Source: Limnohabitans_A sp048020265
Lineage (GTDB): Bacteria > Pseudomonadota > Gammaproteobacteria > Burkholderiales > Burkholderiaceae_C
DNA length: 64,000 bases
Direction of reading: 5' to 3'
Assembly: GCF_048020265.1 (NCBI RefSeq)
Contig: NZ_CP171843.1
Span: forward strand, 2,914,001 to 2,978,000
Numbering within the stretch: position 1 is the first letter of the stretch; the number at the start of each line of letters is the position of its first letter. The translations under genes and the position numbers were made by a program. Shown here in pieces: positions 8,976-17,899 of the stretch. The notes beneath the pieces are model-generated. The model had not been told where the DNA came from, ran no database searches, and saw only the letters and a program-made list of their open reading frames with translations.

Positions 8976-9110
8976 TCAGGCCATGAACACGGCGATGAAG
9001 GCCAACAAGAAAATCAACACCGCACCAGCGGCCGGAATGACCACGGGAATGTGCTTGACCACGTTTTCCACGGGATCGTCAGATGTGTGTGTGTCGTTGT
9101 GAGCAGACAT
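8976..9110 (-). CDS. Small single-pass membrane protein, 44 residues
   Basis: A complete ORF of 44 codons starts MSAHNDTH and ends in a hydrophobic segment (IPAAGAVLIFLLAFIAVFMA) that should form one transmembrane helix with a short cytoplasmic or periplasmic acidic N-terminus. A GAGG ribosome binding site lies 7 bases ahead of the ATG, and a hairpin terminator lies downstream, so it has all the parts of a gene. I do not recognise a named family. It is convergent with modC and divergent from nothing obvious; the next gene, a Bug-type binding protein, is on the same strand upstream. Function is unknown. Confidence 0.7.
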   Translation of the reverse strand: MSAHNDTHTSDDPVENVVKHIPVVIPAAGAVLIFLLAFIAVFMA

Positions 9111-9198
9111 GGTGAACCTCAAACTCTGTAATGCCCGCTATTGTAGCCAATCGGGTGTTTCGCCAGACTGACAGGGGGCAAGCGCTGACTTTTGCAGC

Positions 9199-10221
9199 TC
9201 AATCCCCCACGATCTTGCGCTCACGGATCACCCGGCCCCACATCGCGCTTTCGCTGGCCATGTAGCGTCCCAGCTCGTCCCGGGTGCCTGGCATGGGAGT
9301 GAGGCCGTGCTTGTTGAGTTGATCGACCACGTCGGGGGTGGTCAGCACCTTGACCAGTTCGGTGTTCCAGCGGTCCAGCACGGGTTTGGGCACTTTGGAC
9401 GAGGCCACAAAAGCGTACCAGTTGGTGGCATTGAAACCTGGAAAGCCCGATTCGGCCACGGTCGGCACTTTGGGCAGCGCCGCCAGCCGTTGTGTACCTG
9501 TGCTGGCCAAGGCGATCAGTTTGCCCGCTTCGATGTGCGGCGCGGCCGTGGCCATCGTGGCAAACCAGCCAGTGACGCGGCCGCCCAGCACGTCTTGCAG
9601 CGCCGCTGCACCGCCTTTGTAGGGCACGTGCACTGTGTCCAGCTTGGCCATGTCGTTGAGCAGTTCGCCCGACAGGTGTGAGGCTGAGCCCGGCCCGGTT
9701 GAGGCAAAGGTCAACTTGCCGGGGTTCTTGCGGGCGGTGGCGATGAAGTCGGCAAAGGTCTTGATGCCCGCGCCCGGGTCAACCACCAACACGTTCGGAA
9801 AATTCATGGCCATCGTCAAGGGCGCCAGATCCTTGACCGGGTCATAGGGCAGTTTCATCATGTGCGGCGCAATCGCCAGCGGTCCGACCGAGCCGAGCAG
9901 CAGCACACTGCCGTCGGCAGGGCCGGTGGCGGTGAACTGGTGCGCAATGTTGCCACCGGCCCCTGCCTTGTTTTCGACCGTGACCGACACGCCCAGGTTT
10001 TCGCCCAGCCGTTTGGCGATGATGCGCGCACCCGTATCGGCCGCGCCCCCCGCCACAAAGCCCACCACCATGGTGATGTTTTTCTTGGGCGGGAACTCCT
10101 GCGCCAAGGCCTTGGGGGCTTGCAGGCCCAAAGCCCCCACCAGCATGCTGGTGCAGGCCAGCAAAAGCGTGCGCCGCGCAGTTTGTGGCTGTGCAAAAGA
10201 GAGAAAACCCATGTGTTTCAT
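9199..10221 (-). CDS. Bug/TctC family tripartite tricarboxylate transporter substrate-binding protein
   Basis: The 340-residue protein belongs to the Bordetella uptake gene (Bug) family of periplasmic binding proteins, which capture small organic acids or related metabolites. A signal peptide (TARRTLLLACTSMLVGALG...ALA) covers roughly residues 15-41. Family motifs include ITMVVGFVAGGAADTGARI, VENKAGAGGNIA and VHVPYKGGAAALQDVLGG. No TctA/TctB membrane partners are near it, which is usual for the many orphan Bug genes of Burkholderiales. The ligand cannot be predicted from the sequence. Confidence 0.93.
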   Translation of the reverse strand: MKHMGFLSFAQPQTARRTLLLACTSMLVGALGLQAPKALAQEFPPKKNITMVVGFVAGGAADTGARIIAKRLGENLGVSVTVENKAGAGGNIAHQFTATGPADGSVLLLGSVGPLAIAPHMMKLPYDPVKDLAPLTMAMNFPNVLVVDPGAGIKTFADFIATARKNPGKLTFASTGPGSASHLSGELLNDMAKLDTVHVPYKGGAAALQDVLGGRVTGWFATMATAAPHIEAGKLIALASTGTQRLAALPKVPTVAESGFPGFNATNWYAFVASSKVPKPVLDRWNTELVKVLTTPDVVDQLNKHGLTPMPGTRDELGRYMASESAMWGRVIRERKIVGD

Positions 10222-10309
10222 GCCGGAGCTCCAATCAACAGATGCAACACATTAACAGCGAAGACCCGATCAAGCAGTCGCGTGGGTTGCCGTTTGCAAA
10301 ACGACCCCT

Positions 10310-10720
10310 TCACATCAAGGCGTAAGTCGTGCTGGCCCTGAAAACACTTTTGCCGTCATCGGCCCCGGCCAGGTCGATTTCGCCAAACGCCATGGCTTTG
10401 CCTGCCCGCAAGACGCGTGCTGTGACGAGGGCGTCCTGTCCCGACAACGGTTTCATGAAGGTGCTGGACAGCTGCACTGTGCTGCAAGGCCTGAATTGGC
10501 CGAAGTGCTGGATCAGCGCAAGCACCATGGCCGTGTCCGCCGCGGCCATCATCGCCTGCCCGCACAGCATGCCGCCCACGCGCGAAAGCTGATCGCTTTG
10601 CGGCAGGCGCAGGGTCACGCTGTCCGCTTGCGTGCTTTCGACGGTCAGGTTCAAGGCCTGTACCCAGGGGGCAAACAGCTCGGACAAGGCTTGTTGCAGG
10701 TTTTCAGTGGTGGTGCTCAT
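10310..10720 (-). CDS. PaaI-like hotdog-fold thioesterase family protein
   Basis: The 136-residue protein fits the single hotdog-domain PaaI/YigI-type acyl-CoA thioesterases. It has the central helix region GGMLCGQAMMAAADTAMVLAL, where members keep a catalytic Asp or Asn in the helix, and the later strand VQLSSTFMKPLSGQDALVTARVLRAGKAMAFGEI. It would hydrolyse an acyl-CoA of unknown type in the cytoplasm. It stands 88 bases downstream of no gene on the same strand except the Bug gene after it, so it may be transcribed with that gene. Confidence 0.82.
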   Translation of the reverse strand: MSTTTENLQQALSELFAPWVQALNLTVESTQADSVTLRLPQSDQLSRVGGMLCGQAMMAAADTAMVLALIQHFGQFRPCSTVQLSSTFMKPLSGQDALVTARVLRAGKAMAFGEIDLAGADDGKSVFRASTTYALM

Positions 10721-10875
10721 GCGAACAGTTTAAACAGAGCAAAGGGTCTCAGTGCCATCCGCTGCAAACGGGGGGCCGTCGAACGCTTGACCGTCTCTAT
10801 ACTGGACACACTCAAGGTTTGTCTTTTGACAGCAGGCCTTGTTCCATGGACATCCGCAACACCGTTTGAAACGTC

Positions 10876-12114
10876 ATGACTTCTTCCATCCTTGTTCTGG
10901 GCGCTGGCATGGTCGGCACCTGCACCGCCTTGCATTTGCAGCAGCGTGGTTTTGACGTGGTACTGGTGGACCGCCGTGCACCGGGGCAGGAAACATCTTT
11001 TGGCAATGCCGGCCTGATTCAGCGTGAGGCGGTCGAACCTTATGCTTTTCCGCGTGAGCCGGGCTTCTTGTTGAACGTGGCTTTAGGCCGTGGCGCTGAG
11101 GTCCATTGGCATGCGCGGGGTTTGTGGCAAATGGCCGGATCGTTGCTGCGCTACTTGCACCATTCACACCCCAAGCGGCATGCGCAGGCCACCCAAGCCT
11201 ACAGCCGCCTGATCGCCCATGCCACCGACGAACACCGCTTGCTCATGACCGCTGCCGGTGCACAGGATCTGGCGCGCCATGAAGGATTCCGTTTTGTGTT
11301 CCGCACCTCCAAGGCGCTGGACGAGGCGGTTGAACGGGCTGCGAACTTGCATGACCGTTTTGGTGTGCGTTATCAGGCCGAAAACACCACCCAGCTGGCG
11401 CAGGCCGAACCTGCTTTGCGCTTGCCACTGGCGGGCGCCGTGCATTGGCTGGACCCGTGGGCGGTCAACGACCCCGGCGCCTTGGTGCAACGTTATGCGG
11501 ATCTGTTTATGGCCCGGGGCGGGCGCTTGTTGACGGGTGACGCCACCAGCTTGCAGTCGCAAGGCGTTGGCTGGTCTGTGCAGACCACCGAAGGCCGTGT
11601 GGATGCCGAGCAAGCGGTGCTGGCGCTGGGCCCCTGGGCCGACGGTTTGATTCGCACGCTGGGTTACCGTTTTCCGCTGTTCATCAAACGCGGTTACCAC
11701 CAGCACTACACCTCGCCCGCCCAGCTGCTTCAACCGGTGCTCGATGCCGAGCGCGGCTATGTGCTGGCGCCCATGCAGCGCGGCCTGCGTTTGACCACCG
11801 GGGCTGAGTTTGCCCCCATCGATGCCTCACCCACGCCCGTGCAACTGGTCAAGGCCGAAGCCTTGGCGCGTGAACTGGTGGATTTGGGTGAGCCTTTGCC
11901 CGAGGCCCCTTGGCTGGGCGCACGCCCCTGCACCGCCGACATGTTGCCTGTGACGGGGCCCGCGCCGCGCCACAAAGGTTTGTGGTTCAACTTCGGCCAT
12001 GCGCACCAGGGCTTCACCTTGGGGCCTGTGGCCGGACGCTTGCTTGCCGAGATGGTCGAGGGCCGACACACCTGGATTGACCCAGCCCCTTACGCGCCCG
12101 CGCGATTCATGTGA
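10876..12114 (+). CDS. FAD-dependent oxidoreductase of the D-amino-acid dehydrogenase (DadA-like) family
   Basis: The 412-residue flavoprotein starts with a dinucleotide-binding fold, ILVLGAGMVGTCTALHL (GxGxxG at residues 8-13), followed by the acidic end of strand 2 (VVLVDR). It then has the family segment SFGNAGLIQREAVEPYAFP. The C-terminal FAD contact GLWFNFGHAHQGFTLGPVAGRLLAEM is typical of DadA and glycine-oxidase-like enzymes. It probably oxidises a D-amino acid or related amine to the keto acid, passing electrons to quinones. The exact substrate is not determinable, so no gene symbol is given. It is a single gene facing the DUF3237 gene. Confidence 0.88.
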   Translation: MTSSILVLGAGMVGTCTALHLQQRGFDVVLVDRRAPGQETSFGNAGLIQREAVEPYAFPREPGFLLNVALGRGAEVHWHARGLWQMAGSLLRYLHHSHPKRHAQATQAYSRLIAHATDEHRLLMTAAGAQDLARHEGFRFVFRTSKALDEAVERAANLHDRFGVRYQAENTTQLAQAEPALRLPLAGAVHWLDPWAVNDPGALVQRYADLFMARGGRLLTGDATSLQSQGVGWSVQTTEGRVDAEQAVLALGPWADGLIRTLGYRFPLFIKRGYHQHYTSPAQLLQPVLDAERGYVLAPMQRGLRLTTGAEFAPIDASPTPVQLVKAEALARELVDLGEPLPEAPWLGARPCTADMLPVTGPAPRHKGLWFNFGHAHQGFTLGPVAGRLLAEMVEGRHTWIDPAPYAPARFM

Positions 12115-12154
12115 GCGCGCCTCCAGCGCAATGTCGCAGGCCCTTCAGGCCCGT

Positions 12155-12622
12155 TCACAGCACCCGGTAAAAACTCAGAAACACGCCGTCGGGTGCCCGT
12201 CGCCCGGTGCCGATGAACTGGCTCTCGCTCAACCAGGCCCATTGGGGCGTCGTGGCTTCCAGCTTGGGTTGGCAGCGGAAATAGATCTCGTCGGGGTTGA
12301 CCGGCTGGCCGTTCATGATGCGCTGCGAATTGTCCAGCGAAGCCACGCGCAGGGCGGTGTTTTGCACGAACACGCGTGAGCCGTCGTCGAGTTCGATCAC
12401 ATAGCGCGCATCCAGGTGCGCTTGTGTGCCGCCGCCCAAAATCAGCTGAAAGTCGGCACCGCCTGCCAGCACTTTGCCGTTCAGGCGCGGGCCGGTCACG
12501 GTGCCGCCGGTGATGGGGATCATGCGGCGCAGGCCTGCGGGCGTGTGGCCGACTTCAACGGGTGGTGCGATGGTCACGGCCAAATCGCAAACATGTTCCA
12601 ACTGGGGGGCGGGCAGCGTCAT
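12155..12622 (-). CDS. DUF3237 (UPF0311) family protein
   Basis: The 155-residue protein matches the DUF3237 family in length and in recognisable blocks: an N-terminal LEHVCDLAVTIAPPVEVG, a GGTVTGPRLNGKVLAGGADFQL core and a C-terminal YFRCQPKLEATTPQWAWLSESQFIGTGRR. These are small beta-barrel proteins of unknown function, often near catabolic genes. It is divergent from the DAHP synthase gene, with the two starts only 46 bases apart, so they share a short promoter region. Confidence 0.88.
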   Translation of the reverse strand: MTLPAPQLEHVCDLAVTIAPPVEVGHTPAGLRRMIPITGGTVTGPRLNGKVLAGGADFQLILGGGTQAHLDARYVIELDDGSRVFVQNTALRVASLDNSQRIMNGQPVNPDEIYFRCQPKLEATTPQWAWLSESQFIGTGRRAPDGVFLSFYRVL

Positions 12623-12668
12623 CGTGGTTCCCTTTAAACTGGGTCTGAATTATCAGGTGACTTCACAC

Positions 12669-13751
12669 ATGCTTTCCACCCAAGACAAAACCCGCATCGA
12701 CGACACCCGCATTGCTTCGGTGCGCCCCCTCATGACGCCCGCGCTGCTCGAAGAGCGGCTGCCCGCATCGCCCGCGCACCTGGCGCTGGTGGAGCGTTCA
12801 CGGCAAGACATCTCGAACGTGCTGCAAGGCCAGGACGACCGTTTGGTCGTGGTGGTCGGGCCCTGCTCGATCCACGACCATGACCAGGCCATCGCCTATG
12901 CCCGGCTGCTCAAGGCCGAGGCGGACAAGCATGCCAAAGACCTGCAGATCATCATGCGCGTCTATTTTGAAAAGCCCCGAACTACCGTGGGCTGGAAGGG
13001 CTACATCAACGACCCGCACCTGGACGGCAGCTTTGCCATGAACGAAGGCCTGGAGATGGCCCGCAAACTGTTGCTCGACATCATCGACCTGGGCCTGCCC
13101 GTGGCCACCGAATTTCTGGATTTGCTCAGTCCGCAATTCATCAGCGATCTGGTCACCTGGGGTGCCATCGGTGCGCGCACCACCGAGAGCCAAAGCCACC
13201 GCCAGCTGGCCAGCGGCCTGTCGTGCCCAGTCGGCTTCAAGAACGGGACGGATGGCGGCGTCAAGGTCGCGGCCGATGCGGTGGTGGCGTCCAAAGCGCC
13301 GCACGCCTTCATGGGCATGACCAAGATGGGCCAGGCCGCGATCTTCGAGACGCGTGGCAACCAGGACGTGCACATCATTCTGCGCGGTGGCAAGACCCCC
13401 AACTATTCGGCAGCCGATGTGGATGCGGCCTGCAAGGCGCTCGAAGCCTCGGGCATCGCCCCGCAAGTGATGGTGGATGTGTCGCACGCCAACAGCAGCA
13501 AGCAGCACGCCAAGCAAATCGAGGTGGCGCACGACGTGGCCGCGCAGGTGGCCGCGGGTGACCGCCGCATCATGGGCCTGATGATCGAAAGCCATTTGCA
13601 AGAGGGCCGGCAAGACCAAAAACCGGGTCAGCCCTTGCAGTACGGCGTGTCGATCACCGACGCCTGCATCAGCTTTGCGCAGACGGTGCCGGTGCTCGAA
13701 GCGCTGGCACAGGCGGTGCAAAAGCGGCGCAGTCGCGTTGGTGCCCTGTAA
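12669..13751 (+). CDS. aroG: 3-deoxy-7-phosphoheptulonate (DAHP) synthase, class I
   Basis: This enzyme condenses PEP and erythrose 4-phosphate, the first step of the shikimate pathway for aromatic amino acids. The 360-residue product is the AroF/G/H type: VVVVGPCSIHDHDQAI with the metal-site cysteine, RVYFEKPRTTVGWKGYINDPHLDGSF, GARTTESQSHRQLASGLSCPVGFKNGTDG, and the histidine in ILRGGK. The start at ATG 12669 gives the normal family N-terminus (MLSTQDKTRIDD); the frame is open further upstream but is not coding there. Which feedback inhibitor it obeys cannot be read from the sequence. Confidence 0.95.
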   Translation: MLSTQDKTRIDDTRIASVRPLMTPALLEERLPASPAHLALVERSRQDISNVLQGQDDRLVVVVGPCSIHDHDQAIAYARLLKAEADKHAKDLQIIMRVYFEKPRTTVGWKGYINDPHLDGSFAMNEGLEMARKLLLDIIDLGLPVATEFLDLLSPQFISDLVTWGAIGARTTESQSHRQLASGLSCPVGFKNGTDGGVKVAADAVVASKAPHAFMGMTKMGQAAIFETRGNQDVHIILRGGKTPNYSAADVDAACKALEASGIAPQVMVDVSHANSSKQHAKQIEVAHDVAAQVAAGDRRIMGLMIESHLQEGRQDQKPGQPLQYGVSITDACISFAQTVPVLEALAQAVQKRRSRVGAL

Positions 13752-13767
13752 AACTTGTAACAGCGCC

Positions 13768-13797
13768 TTGACCGCCATCCTTCGGCGGGATTACAGT
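13768..13797 (+). promoter_or_regulatory. Possible sigma-70 promoter in the aroG-CBS gap
   Basis: TTGACC at 13768 and TACAGT at 13792 are separated by 18 bases, resembling -35 and -10 elements. The spacing is slightly long and the -10 is weak (4 of 6 positions), so this is tentative. It would start a transcript near 13804 that runs into the hairpins at 13837 and 13922. Confidence 0.35.
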
Positions 13798-13803
13798 GAA
13801 ATC

Positions 13804-13951
13804 GCTGACGTTGGGCGACCGACCGAAGCATCCTCTGGGGCACATGCATGTGCCCCGCCCATCAGAACGACAACTCTTCTTTTGGGCAATCCTTGGGACG
13901 ATCCTCTCGTGACGACCCATCAACCCGACCGGTTCGCCGGTCGGGTTTGTC
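13804..13951 (+). ncRNA. Candidate small RNA between aroG and the CBS-domain gene
   Basis: About 150 bases between the two convergent genes hold no credible ORF. They contain a perfect 20-bp palindrome (13837-13856, GGGGCACATGCATGTGCCCC) and end in a strong hairpin with a TTCG loop. A promoter-like sequence precedes it. The simplest alternative is a long 3' UTR of aroG with its terminator. No known RNA family was recognised. Confidence 0.35.
13922..13951 (+). terminator. Rho-independent terminator with UUCG tetraloop
   Basis: An 11-bp perfect stem (AACCCGACCGG with CCGGTCGGGTT) closes a TTCG loop and is followed by TGTCATTTT. It would end transcription coming from aroG or from a small RNA on the plus strand. 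The T-run is interrupted, but the stem is very stable. Confidence 0.75.
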
Positions 13952-14014
13952 ATTTTGGGGTCTGGCTTTTTCCATGTGGCCTGTGTCACACAGCAGGCCC
14001 ACCCTGTGCCCACA

Positions 14015-14518
14015 TCAAGGCTCGTGTTGTGCCAGGTACATGCCCCCGGGCAGTTCTGCCGGGTTGAACATGGGCGTTGTGCGGCTGCTTTCCAGATCGA
14101 TGCCGATGCGCAAGGCCTGCGCCAGCCCACCGAGTTCATCGGCCAGGTGGACCAGCAGGTCGTCCAATGAAACCAGACCCATCAGCCGCCCATAGGCCTC
14201 GGTGACGAACAGCCGCCGCACCCCATGTTGGGTCATGGCCTGCACGGCCTCGTGCACGCTGGCCGTGCCGGGTACGCGAATCAAATGGGGTGTGCTGAAA
14301 GCGCCGACATTCTGCTCTTGTGGCAAGCGGTCCTGGGCCAGCAGGTTGATGACCAGATCGCGGTCGGTCACCACGCCCACCACGCGTGTGGCGTCCTCGG
14401 GGTCGGTCAGGGCCAAGGCACCGACATGGTGGACGCGCATCATTTCCGCGGCTTTGCGCACCGGGGCTTCGGCGCTCACGGTGAGAATGTCGCGCTGGCA
14501 AAGTTGGGACAGGTTCAT
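14015..14518 (-). CDS. CBS-domain protein
   Basis: Two tandem CBS motifs make up most of this 167-residue protein. The first runs about residues 7-65 (ILTVSAEAPVRKAAEMMRVHHVGALAL...VVGVVTDRDLVINLL). The second runs about 80-135 (LIRVPGTASVHEAVQAMTQHGVRRLFVTEAYGRLMGLVSLDDLLVHLADELG). CBS pairs bind adenosine nucleotides and act as energy sensors; no partner catalytic domain is attached here. The ATG at 14518 has AGGAG nine bases upstream; the in-frame ATG at 14551 has none. Function is regulatory by family, but the target is unknown. Confidence 0.9.
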   Translation of the reverse strand: MNLSQLCQRDILTVSAEAPVRKAAEMMRVHHVGALALTDPEDATRVVGVVTDRDLVINLLAQDRLPQEQNVGAFSTPHLIRVPGTASVHEAVQAMTQHGVRRLFVTEAYGRLMGLVSLDDLLVHLADELGGLAQALRIGIDLESSRTTPMFNPAELPGGMYLAQHEP

Positions 14519-14603
14519 GGCAAAACGCTCCTGAAAATGACAACAGCCCACCTTAGTGGGGCGGGCTGTGTTCGTCAGTGCGCTGTGTCACCCGTCAGGC
14601 AGT

Positions 14604-15317
14604 TCAGCCTGCCAAGCCCACAAACACGTTTTGAACGTCGTCGTTGTTGTCGATCGCGCCCAGGAAGGCTTCAACTTCTTCGAGTTGCTCGGCGCTCAAG
14701 TTGGCCGGGTCGACCGGGTTTTTGGGTTTGTAGCCCAGTTTGGCCGACACCACGTTGAAGCCGAAATTGGGCAGGGCACGGCTGACCAGGTCCAGGTCGG
14801 TCGCTTCGGTGATGAACACCGTCACGCCGTCTTCGTCTGCGGGCTCAAAATCCTGCGCACCGGCTTCGATGGCGGCCAGTTCGGCGTCAGCGCCTGCTTG
14901 GGCGGCTTCGGCCTCGATGAACCCCACATGGTCAAAGTCCCAGGACACCGAACCCGACGTGCCCTGCTGGCCCTTGCGGAACAACACGCGCATTTCGGAC
15001 GCGGTGCGGTTCACGTTGTCGGTCAGCACTTCGATCATCACCGGTACCTGGTGGGGCGCGAAACCTTCGTAAATGACGCGGTCAAAGCTGACAGCATCAC
15101 CCAAGAGGCCCGCGCCTTTTTTGATGGCGCGCTCCAGGGTGTCTTTGGGCATGGACACCTTGCGGGCTTGTTCGACCACCAGGCGCAAACGGGCATTGGC
15201 AGCGGGGTCCGCGCCGTTGCGGGCGGCGATCATGATGTCCTTGGCCAGACGGCCAAACAGTTTGCCCCGGGCGTCTGCTGCCTGTGCCTTGCCTTTTGCT
15301 TTCCATTGCGCGCCCAT
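14604..15317 (-). CDS. YebC/PmpR family transcriptional regulator
   Basis: The 237-residue product has the canonical YebC N-terminus (MGAQWKAKGKAQAADARGKLFGRLAKDI) and the RAIKKGAG...YEGFAPHQVPVMIEVLTDNVNRTASEMR core. Members bind DNA as regulators, and some are now described as acting at the ribosome. An upstream in-frame ATG at 15476 would add 53 residues lacking family resemblance, so 15317 was chosen. It is the only gene between the CBS gene and the divergent icd gene. Confidence 0.93.
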   Translation of the reverse strand: MGAQWKAKGKAQAADARGKLFGRLAKDIMIAARNGADPAANARLRLVVEQARKVSMPKDTLERAIKKGAGLLGDAVSFDRVIYEGFAPHQVPVMIEVLTDNVNRTASEMRVLFRKGQQGTSGSVSWDFDHVGFIEAEAAQAGADAELAAIEAGAQDFEPADEDGVTVFITEATDLDLVSRALPNFGFNVVSAKLGYKPKNPVDPANLSAEQLEEVEAFLGAIDNNDDVQNVFVGLAG

Positions 15318-15599
15318 GGCGGTTTTCCTTGGTGGTGGTCTGCCCCCAAAGGCGCAGATGCTGTAAAAAAAGCGCCCACCCGTGGGGCTGACGCATGTTT
15401 GAAGGGGTGTCAGTTTAATCGCCCAGCCAGTCTGAGGGGCTCCACCAGGAGACGGCGGCGGGTCCCCAGTAAGCAAAACGGGGGGGTATTTGAGATAAAG
15501 TCACGGGCTAAACCGCCTTAAAAGGGCGATTTTTGAATCGGCTCGACATACCGCCGAGCGCCGGATTCTTTTTTCATATCCCTGACAACGAGAGTACCC

Positions 15600-17837
15600 A
15601 TGGCTGCAGACAAATCCCGGATCATTTACACCCTGACAGACGAAGCGCCTTTGTTGGCCACGGCATCGTTCCTGCCCATCATCCGCACTTTTGCAGCGCC
15701 TGCCGGCATCGACGTGGCCGAAAGCGACATTTCGGTGGCCGCCCGCATTCTGGGTGAATTTTCGGATCTGCTGCCCCCTGAGCAGCGCGTGACCAACAAC
15801 CTGGCCGAGTTGGGCAAGCTGACCCTCAAGCCCGAAGCCAACATCATCAAGCTGCCCAACATCAGCGCCTCCGTGGGCCAATTGACCGCCGCCATCAAGG
15901 AGCTGCAGTCCAAAGGTTTCGCGCTGCCCGACTACCCCGAGAATCCCAAGAACGACGAAGAAAAAGCCCTCAAGGCCCGCTATGCCAAGTGCACAGGCTC
16001 CGCTGTGAACCCCGTGCTGCGTGAAGGCAACTCGGACCGCCGCGCACCACGCGCCGTCAAGGAATTCGCCCGCAAGAATCCTCACAGCATGGCCGAGTGG
16101 AGCCAGGCTTCGCGCTCGCACGTTTCGCACATGCACGCGGGCGACTTCTACCACGGCGAAAAGTCCATGACCTTGGACCGTGCGCGTGAAGTGAAGATGG
16201 AGCTGATCACCAAGAGCGGCAAGACCATCATCCTCAAGCCCAAAGTTTCCTTGCTCGACCGCGAAGTTATCGACAGCATGTTCATGAGCAAGAAAGCCTT
16301 GCTCGAGTTCTATGAAAAAGAAATCGAAGACGCGCACAAGACCGGTGTGATGTTCTCCTTGCACGTCAAGGCCACCATGATGAAGGTGTCCCACCCCATC
16401 GTGTTCGGTCATTGCGTCAAGATTTTCTACAAGGACGCGTTTGCGAAGCACGGTGCCTTGTTCAAGGAGCTGGGTGTCAACGTCAACAACGGCATGGCCG
16501 ATCTTTACAACAAGATCACCAGCTTGCCCCAGTCCAAGCAAGACGAGATCAAGCGTGACCTGCACGCTTGCCACGAAGGCCGTCCCGAGTTGGCCATGGT
16601 GGACTCGGCCAAGGGCATCACCAACTTCCATTCGCCCAACGACGTGATCGTGGACGCCTCCATGCCCGCCATGATCCGCAACGGCGGCAAAATGTGGGAC
16701 GCCAACGGCCGCCTGAAAGACGTCAAGGCCGTGATGCCCGAGTCGACTTTTGCCCGTATCTACCAGGAGATGATCAACTTCTGCAAGTGGCACGGCGCGT
16801 TCGATCCCAAGACCATGGGCACTGTGCCGAACGTCGGCCTGATGGCGCAGCAAGCCGAAGAATACGGCTCGCACGACAAGACCTTCGAAATCCCCGAAGA
16901 CGGCGTGGCCAACATCACCGACCTCAACACCGGTGAAGTGCTGTTGAGCCAAAACGTGGAAGAAGGCGATATCTGGCGCATGTGCCAGGTCAAGGACGCG
17001 GCGATCCGCGACTGGGTCAAGCTGGCCGTGAACCGTGCCCGCAATTCCGGCATGCCCGTGGTGTTCTGGCTCGACCAGTACCGCCCCCACGAGGCCCAGT
17101 TGATCACCAAGGTCAAGATGTACCTGCACGAGCACAACACGGCCGGTCTGGACATCCAGATCATGAGCCAGGTGCGTGCCATGCGTTACACCCTGGAGCG
17201 CGTGATCCGTGGTCTGGACACCATCAGCGCCACCGGCAACATCCTGCGCGACTACCTGACCGACCTTTTCCCGATCATGGAGCTGGGCACCTCGGCCAAG
17301 ATGCTGTCTATCGTGCCTTTGATGGCCGGTGGCGGCATGTACGAAACCGGTGCGGGCGGCTCGGCCCCCAAGCACGTGCAGCAGCTGGTGGAAGAAAACC
17401 ACCTGCGCTGGGATTCTTTGGGTGAATTCCTCGCGCTCGCCGTGTCGCTGGAAGATCTGGGCTTGAAGACGGGCAACAAAAAGGCCGTCGTGTTGTCCAA
17501 AACGCTGGATGCCGCAACCGGCAAGCTGCTCGACAACAACAAGAACCCTTCGCCCAAAACGGGTCAGCTGGACAACCGTGGCAGCCAATTCTATCTGGCC
17601 ATGTACTGGGCACAAGAGCTGGCAGCGCAAACCGAAGACGCCGAGTTGTCAGCCCAGTTCGCGCCCTTGGCCAAGCAACTGACCGAGAACGAGACAAAGA
17701 TCGTGGAAGAACTCAACGCCGTGCAGGGCAAGCCTGTGGACATCGGTGGTTACTACATGCCTGACCAGGCCAAGTTGGCCGCCATCATGCGCCCCAGTGC
17801 CACCTTCAATGCCGCTCTGGCTGCCGTGAAGAGCTGA
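15600..17837 (+). CDS. icd: NADP-dependent isocitrate dehydrogenase, monomeric type
   Basis: At 745 residues this is the large monomeric IDH (type II), not the ~420-residue dimeric enzyme. It oxidises isocitrate to 2-oxoglutarate with NADP in the TCA cycle. Family-typical blocks include SRIIYTLTDEAP near the N-terminus, NPVLREGNSDRRAP, FHSPNDVIVDASMPAMIRNGGKMW, and VFWLDQYRPHEAQLITKV. GAGAG lies 8 bases ahead of the ATG. A strong terminator follows. The 282-base gap upstream, shared with the divergent yebC gene, should carry both promoters. Confidence 0.96.
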   Translation: MAADKSRIIYTLTDEAPLLATASFLPIIRTFAAPAGIDVAESDISVAARILGEFSDLLPPEQRVTNNLAELGKLTLKPEANIIKLPNISASVGQLTAAIKELQSKGFALPDYPENPKNDEEKALKARYAKCTGSAVNPVLREGNSDRRAPRAVKEFARKNPHSMAEWSQASRSHVSHMHAGDFYHGEKSMTLDRAREVKMELITKSGKTIILKPKVSLLDREVIDSMFMSKKALLEFYEKEIEDAHKTGVMFSLHVKATMMKVSHPIVFGHCVKIFYKDAFAKHGALFKELGVNVNNGMADLYNKITSLPQSKQDEIKRDLHACHEGRPELAMVDSAKGITNFHSPNDVIVDASMPAMIRNGGKMWDANGRLKDVKAVMPESTFARIYQEMINFCKWHGAFDPKTMGTVPNVGLMAQQAEEYGSHDKTFEIPEDGVANITDLNTGEVLLSQNVEEGDIWRMCQVKDAAIRDWVKLAVNRARNSGMPVVFWLDQYRPHEAQLITKVKMYLHEHNTAGLDIQIMSQVRAMRYTLERVIRGLDTISATGNILRDYLTDLFPIMELGTSAKMLSIVPLMAGGGMYETGAGGSAPKHVQQLVEENHLRWDSLGEFLALAVSLEDLGLKTGNKKAVVLSKTLDAATGKLLDNNKNPSPKTGQLDNRGSQFYLAMYWAQELAAQTEDAELSAQFAPLAKQLTENETKIVEELNAVQGKPVDIGGYYMPDQAKLAAIMRPSATFNAALAAVKS

Positions 17838-17860
17838 TCGACTCGGTTCCGCTCGCACCC

Positions 17861-17895
17861 AAAGCCACTCAGGTCATGCCTGAGTGGCTTTTTTT
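17861..17895 (+). terminator. Rho-independent terminator of icd
   Basis: A 13-bp perfect stem (AAAGCCACTCAGG with CCTGAGTGGCTTT) closes a 5-base loop and runs into seven T. It lies 23 bases after the icd stop and overlaps the end of the convergent gene's downstream region, so it may serve both strands. Confidence 0.92.
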
Positions 17896-17899
17896 CGGC

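Noticed and set aside
15501..17630. 709-codon minus-strand ORF across icd
   Set aside because: It is a long antisense frame of a highly expressed GC-rich gene (His/Gly/Gln/Val-rich composition) with no domain of its own.
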